Below are positions 56,107 to 64,000 of a stretch of 64,000 bases of DNA, piece by piece (position 1 is the first letter of the stretch; each line of letters starts with the position of its first letter). Both the position numbers and the translations under genes were made by a program. The stretch comes from Enoplolaimus lenunculus (taxonomy: Eukaryota > Nematoda > Enoplea > Enoplida > Thoracostomopsidae). The stretch lies in the NCBI GenBank assembly GCA_030248215.1, contig JASANG010002174.1, positions 1 through 64,000 on the forward strand, read 5' to 3'. The notes under the pieces were generated by a model that was given only the letters and a program-made list of their open reading frames with translations, had not been told where the DNA came from and did not search any database.

Positions 56107-56112
56107 ACTTGC
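56107..56112 (-). other. GC-type splice donor (GCAAGT)
   Basis: Exon 56315-56113 stays open past TTTAAG and its frame hits TAG within four codons. The sequence AAG/GCAAGT is the perfect consensus of the rare GC-AG intron class, and no GT donor is better placed. It implies that the Mesh-like gene continues. Confidence 0.65.
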
Positions 56113-59100
56113 CTTAAATAATGTTTTACGAGGCAACAAACGCCAAAGAGATGTGAATTGTTTGGCTGTGGTCGTGTTTTTCACACCAATTAAAAGTTCA
56201 CATTTTGGTCCAATAAAATCATCTGACGCATGATTGGTCGCGGTTCCCAGAAGTCCAAATGATCTGAAACCAATTTTTGCATCCAAGTTTGAAAGTTGTA
56301 GCACAGCTTTGAGTTCTTTCGAGATATGAACGCATTCTGCTGCGATGCGTCAACTATGGTGCGCGAGCCGAACGAAGTGAGGCGAGTGCGTGCACGAGAA
56401 CGTCGCTTTCGCGCTGTGCAAGTAACTAAAGAACGAGTGCACGAATACGTGTAGAACGAGTGCGAAATCGCGAGTTCTGAACGAGTGAGCCACGCGAGTT
56501 CATGAGGCACCTGCACAGCATGACAGCGATGTCCGAGTGCGTTTAAGGTGGAGCTATATATGTCAAGGGTACCGAGTTTTTGTCGTTTCCAACATGACAA
56601 CTTGAACTCGTATTAATGACGCAGGCTTAAACTAAACTCGTAACGCACCTCAAGACCGCCTTGCCAAACCGTCTTCCAAAAGAATACGAGTCTATTTGGT
56701 TATTACTCTTCGCTCTTATGTTTGCATTTTCGTCAAATATAATCCAATTTTGAAATGTTTTTCATATTGCTTTTCACAACTTCCATTGATCATTTTGCCA
56801 CTTGCAATCAAATTTTTCAAAAATTCAGTTTTGTAAGGTTCAAAGCGGTTTTTTTGGGACACAAAACACAAAAACTTTGTGTTAAACAAAACAACTCGAT
56901 ATGCCGTTGGACGCAAGTCGCTAAAGTTTAGTCAAATAGTTCCAAATTTCTTGGTAATTTATAAAATTCAATAGTGCTGCATACTAACGCAGGCTTGGGG
57001 CCAAAGTGTAATCTGTGAAAAACAGCGTTTTAAACGAACGCGAGACATAAACGAACGCGAGACATTCTCAAGGTCAACCACGTTGGAATGCCCGGGGGGA
57101 TACTTTGGAATCAACGTGGGGACATATTAAAATGCCCGGGGGGAGAAGTAATACCAGTGGCAAGGTCACCCGTAGCAAAACTGGTTAGACAGGATCAGCT
57201 CTTCAAAAGCAACTTTGGTCTTCTTAAAAAGTGTTAACCAAACTAAAGTAGCGTCATATCTCTACATGATTCTGTTGTAATTTTTGGCCTCTTATAGCGT
57301 GTGAAACTGGTTCAATTCAGTATTGCATATAACCCTTTTTACGCCTTACATATCATCATGATACGGTGTACACGAACGAGTAGGTTTTGTTTCTTTTGTG
57401 CAATTGTTTGTATCGAACATACAGAATTTTGGACTGATTCTGTGCGGAGGAAACGCAATCATTAAGTCTAAAAGAAAATAATTTTTTTAGCTCAATAAGT
57501 TTTATCAAGAGTGGATGATGCATACTTCAACAAGAGTATGCAACTGGGTACATTTTGCGTAGAAAAGAATGTACTCTTCACGCGTTGCGTTTTTTGCAAA
57601 CTTCCCCTCTTTTATTTAGAGGGGGGCACCGCCGGTGCGAACCATGACCTTATTGCATGTGACAACGACCCTCCTCTAAACAAAAGGGTGGGTAGGCCAA
57701 AAACGCAATTCCCGGCGGTACATTTTGCCCCATGCGGAGCCCCCAGCGTCGTACACTCTTGTATTATGCACTCTTGGTTTTATTAATTAAGTTACAACCT
57801 ATTCCCGGTACTTATATTTTATTCCACATCTTTCGCGATACTTGACACGAATTTCGCTAATATTTTCATTCGAAGCTAATGAATTTTGTGAATGTTGCTC
57901 GAACAAAACGATTCAGTCGTCAGAAATATACGACGCAACGATTATTGCCTTCTTATATTTCCGTTTAGTGCAAAATTCTCAGCCTCCAGTTTTGTACTTA
58001 AATATCGGATAGCTAAACTTATTAACAGCATAATTGACTATTTTAGTAACTGAAGACGGAACTAACTTAAAGCTGCTTCGCCAGTATCAATAACTTTTAT
58101 TCCCAAACCGCTCTTGAATGCAACGTATATTGTGGACTGATCGCTATTATGCTTTGGATTCATGACACTGACTCGATTAAAGTATAATAGTCTTTTCCAT
58201 GGTTTGTCAAAAAATATTGGTACCCGGTCGACATTGACATTCATTCGATATCGCCATCGTCTATAATCTTTTCGAGCATATACCTGAAACCTACAACAAC
58301 CCCTTTAATCGTTATGTATCTTCAGCTGAATATGATTGACGCGTCTGTGATCGTAGTCTCACATTTGTCTAGCATCCATCGCTAGTTGGCAATAGGTTTT
58401 TATTCCTTTCGAAACCTGAAATGTTGCGGTTCGAAATTTTCCATGTTTTGCAATTTTGATTTGCTCTACTTTACGGTACAATTTTTCACATCCATAGATG
58501 CTAAAGTGTACGGGTTTGAAAACCAATCGCCATTTGGTTCATTTTAGAAAATGTGTTTAGGACAATTTTAAAACCTAAAAAATTATTAGTTCATCGTTCT
58601 TTTTGTCCGGTCGCGCACAAATATCTACATTTTACTTTGACAACCGTAACGAATACTTCGCGCCAATGTTACTTTTAGGGCCGTAACAGTAGATTAAGCG
58701 TATTCCTAAGCCTAAGCCTAAACGTAAGCGTTGCAAAAGCGTATTCCTAAGCCTAAAGCAAGGCTAAACAAAAAATGTCGTCTAGAATGTAAGCCTACTC
58801 TTTTATAGACCCACCAGAAACCGGGCCGGTCCTAAAAGTAACACGGGCCAATACTTCGATAACAGACGAATGTTCGTCACGTGCAGCCACCGCTGTAACA
58901 ACACTTTGACGCGTAAGTGTCGTTGTGTTGAATGGTCGTCTTTCAATCCGTACTTGTACCATCATATCGCGATAGCTCAGACCAGTTGTGGAGAGTATAA
59001 AATATCCGGCTGAGAATAAAAAACTGACAATAGCTCATGTTTCGTTATAATGAATGCATTCTGTGCGACAGGGTACGACCGAAATTCTGCCTACACTCCG

Positions 59101-62100
59101 GCAGAAAACCGACCTCCGCGTCCGGCTCCGGTAGAATTTTTGCAGGAGGTTCCGCCAATTTTGGTAGTAAAATTTTACATAGTTTAACAAACTTATTTGT
59201 TTGATGCGTTTTTGTTTTTACATTTGGTACAATTTTGAAGAAAAATTTACTGTTTTCGTACAGAATACGCATAAAATCAAAGATTTAATACGTTCCTTAC
59301 AGATGATATTTCATAAAATAAGCAAATTAAACATCATATTTTAACTACGTAATTTCGCCTCGACTCCGGTTTCGGCAAATTCTGTTGACCTTCGGCTCCG
59401 GTATTTTTCAGTTCCGGTTGTACTGCGCTGTTCGGTGTCATATGTTAGTATCGCGCTAAAATTATAGTAAAAGCATGAAACCTTATATACAACGAAGTTG
59501 ACATCGTAAATTAAATTTTGTTTCCTGTGAACATTTTTTCTGAAATAAAACATACGAATGCGCATTCATGTTCCCAAATATTAAAAGAGATGTAAAAATA
59601 ATGTTGAAATTCACCTTAACCAGCCGCAGTGAAATGTATTTCCTGAGCAAAACTCTGCACACTTTCCAAAGTCGGATTCGTTTAACGGTATACTGGAATT
59701 CGAGCCAGACGGACGGACAGACGAACGGACGGAAGCATGTGTTAGCGTTTGATAACAGTCAATCAGATTTCTAAATTTTTTCCATAATTGACCTCATAAT
59801 CTTTCATGAATATTCCACACTCAAATTTAAATTTTTGAAAAATTCGTTTTTTATTGAAGTCCCAATACAGCGTTTGAAGTAGGTTTTCATAAGCTGAGTC
59901 ATATGGTAAAACTTTCATTGCTGTCTGAATACTACTAGTGCACGAGTTCTAGTCAAATATCTGTATTGGCGCTTTGCTAGTGATCTCGTAAGGCGTCAAA
60001 TCAGTGGTTAACCATAACTCGTCACCTAGCGGTCAGATAGTAATGAAAGTACTACCGCCCATTCGACCCTGCTCCCCCAAACTTTGTCGGATGTTCTTCT
60101 TAAAATTTTTTAGCCCTCCTCCATCCCAGCAACGGGAGCTGTTGCTACAAGCCCGAATTACCAGTTTTATCAATTGAGTATCTGCTGCCGTCGAAAGTCG
60201 TGTACGAATTTCCACGAACAAACCCAAGTGCTGGCGCTTTATAGTCTTCACACCGGGAACTCGGTCGAAGCTGCCAATAATATTCGCAACGTTCAGCCCA
60301 TTTACAGCATATTTCGAACGGCATTTTATCGTGAAGAAAGTTCGATAATCCAGGCATGTAAATTGGTAGAGATTTGAATGGATGACTGGATCCGTAGACG
60401 TGAGCCCGTTGAGGAACACCAGGCGAGTTCCATTTTACATTGAACTTATCGCTGTAATCTTGTTCCTGAAAACGAATGCTACCACTTTTACACATCCCCC
60501 TTATTAAAGCTTGCTCAAAGGCATACGCATGGGTAAGCATTTGCTTGTACCTAAACCTAAAGTCTTAGCATTAGCGTATTCAAGTACAAGAACCCAAATG
60601 TCAAAGCCTTTCCTTAACGCGATCTGTGTCTACGTGTCATTCGTAATTCTTTACATGTATACCTGGTTAAAATGAACTCTGCATCAAAATGTTACCGATG
60701 ATTCACGATTCATCGTTTGATTCAGAACCGTCTCGACTGGCATTTAATGGTTTATCAAACTTCAAAGCCAGAAATGGATTCAACGGAAAGCGGGGAGACC
60801 AGGACCCCACCACGAATTTTTTTATGATAAAATGGTACGGTACCCAGGATACAAAGTTTTACTTTTGTACCACGAAAATTGTGTTCGGCGTCCAGGAAAC
60901 GAACAATGTGTTTTTTATCAACTACATACCAACGATATGACATTACTGCTTTTCCCGACTCACACTGAACGTTATGGCTTAGGCTTAGGCTAGTCTCAAG
61001 ATTAGGCTTCGTTGTATTAATGCTTGCGATGATGCAAATGGAGTTCAATAAATATATATTTTGATTTGAGTCGAAATGGGAGAAGATTGAATTAAAGACG
61101 GGTGGCCTTTGAAAAAATCATTATTGCCATGAATAGCAGCATGTAATTGTTGCTATGGCTACGACATATAGAGAAACACAGCATACAAATCTCGTTATCA
61201 CTTTCAGTACCCTGTTATGCGATGAGGTTTGCGCAGGTAATACACACGGCTACATTTCGACAGCACAATTTTCTGAATAGCCGAAAAGTTTAACTTATTT
61301 TTGAAAAATTTCAGCAATATTTAAACTTGCAGCGAAATGTGGACAAGTCCGTTTATTAGAGCGCGCTCCAAGGGTGCTCAGTCCCGTTAAAAACGCCGTT
61401 AGAAATTTTTTGACGCCTTAGAACCTCTTATTAGATTTTACAGAGTTGCGTGCCACTCCTGAAATGTTTCGAGATCCCACGGCGAGTTCAGCTATGGGCC
61501 TACGGATAATGGTATCACAACAGGTATCAACGATTTTAATGCGCGTTGGCGTTGAGAGCGCTATTCCTAACATTACGCGCACAGATACAATGTTTTGTGT
61601 CTTGTACACTTTTAAGCTTAGTCCAAGGCTTAGACTTCGGTTTAGGCGAAGGCTTAAGCTCCAGCTTAGGCTTAAGTAAAGGCTATAAGCAAAGGTCTAT
61701 GCTTAAAGTTAGCCTTTAAGGCGTAGGAAAAGGTATAAGTTTAGGCTTAGGTAAGCTTTTTTGACAATCTATTAAACCTAAGCCTAATGCTAAGCCCAAG
61801 CCTATTAAGCCGTGGGAAAACATACAAGACGACATTTCTGTACTCAATTATGTCATAAGCTATCTTCATCAGGATTGCTCACTGTTAAGTATATAAGACG
61901 TCCGTCTAGCTCGTAACAGCAGTGTTGCGAAGTACTTTCCCATTGTGGATGCGCCTGTAATACGAATACAAGTTGTAGCCCTTCCACTTTAGGTTAGGGG
62001 GGCACTATAAGCATTGCATATGCGACGGTGAAAGGTAATATAAAGGCAAAACCTATAGCGGCATTCAAGATTTCGGATTTCTAATACAATTTACTCAACA

Positions 62101-63924
62101 AGAACGTTATTTCATTATTTTTGCGCTTTAAATGGAAGCAATTCTTTTAAATCAATCAGCTGTTCAAGTATTATGTATTGTAGTAAATTTAACCAGACAT
62201 TTAATTTTTCTTGTGGGAAGGTATATGTGAAAAATTTAGAAACATATAGAGTCGCATTATGTTCACAAACATCAAACTAGCATTGAATTTAAATTAATAC
62301 AGCAGTGGAAAATTAATGAAAACTGTATCAAGCCGGAGTCCTATACAAAACTGGCGAGATAGACGGGATATATTCCATCCTGAAATTTCTAGAAACTACA
62401 CAAAACCATTTGTAACAAAATTTACAACAATCTTTTGGGTGCTAGAGGGCAAAAAAAATTAATTTGTCTAGATTATCCGTTCCAAAATATAAATCTTTAG
62501 CTCTGCCCCTGGCCGATATTCTCAAATGCATATAACACCTGTCACGAGTTAGTAATAATGTTTTCCAACTAAGGAACTGCTGCAATTGCAGATGTCAAAA
62601 TTTGCACAGAAATAGAGTCGAATGCAACAAATTATGTCAAATTTCAACCCCACATAATTCCCTGGTTCGAAAGTTACAAGACCTATTACCAACTGGAAAT
62701 AGATGTGACACAAATTGGAAAATACGCACTCCTGTCTCAAGCATTTCAAAAGTACTCACCGACATTACGCAATGATATGCGCCGCGGTTGTACGGACAAT
62801 AACCATACTTAGACAACTGGCAGGGCAACGGTGTAAATCGTCCAATATCGACCGAGGCTTCGTGTAGTGTACAAGGACATGGTTCCAAGTATTCAAATCG
62901 ATTGCTTGTATTAAGCAAGAAAAATTCTTCCTAAATAGTATATATAACTGTATATCTGTAAGCAAATTTATGTTCAATCGCCAAGGTTATAATTATTGGT
63001 AATAGCAAAGTGGTTAAATCCTTAATTTAATATTATTATTAAGGTACATGTTCAGTGTTTTTGTTCCAGATCTTTCAAGAACCAGGGGTTCCGCATGCGA
63101 AATGTCATGGATCAGTGTTTACAGTTGTATTGTTCATGTTTATATAGGTCTAAGCTCATGCTTTGTTAATAACATAATGTAGGTATAAATGACCACGACC
63201 TGTGTGCATTATAACGCTATTTTGGTGACATTTTCATGACCTTACTTCATGGACACCTGAACGATGGCTAAGGGTGTCAAACAGGCGCCAGCAACTAATT
63301 ACAAGACGGGCAGGCTGTCAAATCTGATAAGGAATTTTACCATTTCTTTGTGCGACCATCACCAAAGAGAGTCTACAGACAATCAGGGTAGTTTAGGAAA
63401 ACGTCAAGACTGAGGCGAGCTTGAAGCCGAAACAGGTTTTTTTGCATTGAATCTTTTAAACTCCAGCACAAAACTGTACAATTGGTGGGTTTGTAAACGT
63501 GTCAGCGACATCCCTTTATCTTTCTGGGTGGTGTCGACCAATACCCCAGACATTTGTGTTCCCGTGTGCTGAGTTTTGCATGCTCTTAAACACATTTCCA
63601 CATATTTTTGATTACGATAAGGCTTCGACGACTTACAAAAACACTTGGGTTAAGAAAATCAGGCGTGCATGCCTCAACTTTAAGTCTGAAAGGAAAGTGT
63701 ACAAGAATCTATTGGCGTTCTATTCGTGAACGCACGTATTTCCAAGTTTAATTATTGCTCAGTCCACTAATGGTTACAGTAAAACTAATGTCATGTTTTT
63801 TGATCAGATTAAAAACGCAACAACACATATTGACTTACATAGTACCAATCTAAGCATTTGGCAACTGGCCAATCAGGTCCCAAGTCGCGTTCCCACAATG
63901 GCCGAAAAAGCCAACCCAAAGGAA
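56113..63924 (-). CDS. mesh: Mesh-like AMOP/vWD-domain protein, seven exons, partial
   Basis: Exons (minus): 63924-63839, 62930-62760, 61600-61442 (boundaries weaker), 60465-60162, 59009-58855, 58283-58067, 56315-56113; every junction keeps phase. The product begins inside the region before AMOP (LGPDWPVAKCLDWYY), then AMOP (CPCTLHEASVDIGRF ... NRGAYHC ... CCKWAERCEYYWQLRPS), then vWD (TTFDGSRYSIDK ... VVTAVAARDEHSS ... RWRYRMNVNVD ... SFGLLGTATNHASDDF). This order and these motifs are those of Drosophila Mesh, vertebrate SUSD2 and C. elegans K03H1.5. Known: Mesh is a type I membrane protein of smooth septate junctions in gut epithelium. The signal peptide and NIDO domain lie past the right edge. 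The sushi, membrane and tail exons should lie below 56113 but were not found. The last exon seen ends at a GC donor (AAG/GCAAGT). One MITE touches the exon 5 donor. Confidence 0.9.
57506..57776. mobile_element. Foldback MITE (family Q), copy 3, best preserved
   Basis: 271 bp between CAAGAGTGGATGATGCATAC and GTATTATGCACTCTTG. GTTTTAT is duplicated on both sides. The interior has 'gcgttgcgttttttgc' and 'ggccaaaaacgcaattcccg'. In an intron of the Mesh-like gene. The 91-codon plus frame is chance. Confidence 0.72.
58661..58849. mobile_element. Telomere-hexamer MITE (family A), copy 14, at a splice donor
   Basis: 189 bp from CGCCAATGTTACTTTTAGGG to CCTAAAAGTAACACGGGCC. The perfect 9-bp duplication AATACTTCG (58652-58660, 58850-58858) spans the last exon bases and first intron bases of the Mesh-like exon 59009-58855. 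The interior has CCTAAGCCTAAGCC. Confidence 0.92.
61606..61806. repeat. Interstitial telomere-like array in the Mesh-like intron
   Basis: About 200 bp dominated by degenerate TTAGGC units on the left ('ggcttagacttcggtttaggcg', 'cagcttaggcttaag') and GCCTAA units on the right ('aaacctaagcctaatgctaagcc'), i.e. two arms in opposite orientation. No MITE termini are visible. It begins six bases from the assigned right edge of exon 61600-61442. Confidence 0.75.
62520..62720. repeat. 'CACCTATCACCAGTTGGTGATAGG' dispersed repeat copy
   Basis: From 'caaatgcatataacacctgtcac' to 'caagacctattaccaactgg', same family as 16745-16990. It sits about 40 bp downstream of the donor of the AMOP exon (62930-62760), in the intron. 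Confidence 0.55.
62931..63838. other. Mesh-like intron, no further feature
   Basis: Intron between exons 63924-63839 (donor TAT/GTAAGT) and 62930-62760 (acceptor ATTTAG). Overlapping frames on both strands near 63404-63729 lack splice support and resemble nothing known. Confidence 0.5.
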
Positions 63925-64000
63925 CTAAACGTGACCATTGACTTTGTTCAGAACGACGCGTTTCAGGATGAAGACGTAGTAAAGACGGTCGAACCTATAA

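Noticed and set aside
56190-56600. 136-codon minus-strand frame rich in R and S
   Set aside because: It overlaps in another frame the confirmed vWD exon (56315-56113) and a low-complexity 'gaacgagtgcgaa' stretch.
60689-61048. Overlapping plus (83) and minus (97) codon frames in a Mesh-like intron
   Set aside because: Neither has splice sites matching the flanking Mesh phases, and neither resembles the family.

Overview
The window looks like repeat-rich, AT-rich nuclear DNA of a nematode. Three observations support this. (1) The arrays of TTAGGC/GCCTAA scattered through the window match the canonical nematode telomere unit. (2) A neuropeptide gene encodes six copies of KSAFVRFG, the peptide known as FLP-17 in Caenorhabditis elegans. 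(3) The splice acceptors are mostly TTTCAG-like. Introns of 0.2 to more than 3 kb packed with transposon remnants, and only a handful of genes in 64 kb, do not resemble Caenorhabditis. They suit a larger, repeat-laden genome (an enoplean such as a mermithid is a guess, not shown).

All well-supported genes lie on the minus strand. From right to left: (a) 63924-56113, the 3' middle part of a Mesh-like AMOP-vWD protein in seven exons, running off the right edge at its 5' end, with its C-terminus not found; (b) 34244-28409, a seven-exon FMRFamide-like neuropeptide precursor; (c) 22044-14687, a complete six-exon, 598-residue type I membrane protein of the extracellular leucine-rich-repeat class; (d) 10825-6924, a complete four-exon, 132-residue secreted eight-cysteine protein not recognised; (e) 4397-3841, a tentative two-exon gene. 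On the plus strand there are only weak candidates: a two-exon small protein at 11414-11818, a single exon at 51003-51155, and a G+C-rich patch with two open exon-like segments at 53294-53809. The genes look independent; nothing suggests an operon.

The rest is mostly non-autonomous mobile DNA. At least 14 near-complete copies (plus decayed ones) belong to a 150-220 bp MITE family with GGCC...GGCC inverted termini and mostly 8-bp (once 9-bp) target duplications. Its interior carries nematode telomere hexamers. Other families are a ~400-450 bp TA-flanked MITE (five copies), a near-perfect ~210 bp palindrome (three copies), a TTAA-flanked element, a tRNA-derived SINE (three copies), ~270-600 bp foldback elements, degenerate tandem repeats and microsatellites. 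One MITE sits five bases inside a Mesh intron and has duplicated the splice-donor sequence. Two more lie 16-28 bp from splice sites of the neuropeptide gene.

Exon models were built by eye from splice consensus, reading phase and family resemblance. Domain calls rest on recognised motifs, not on a search.
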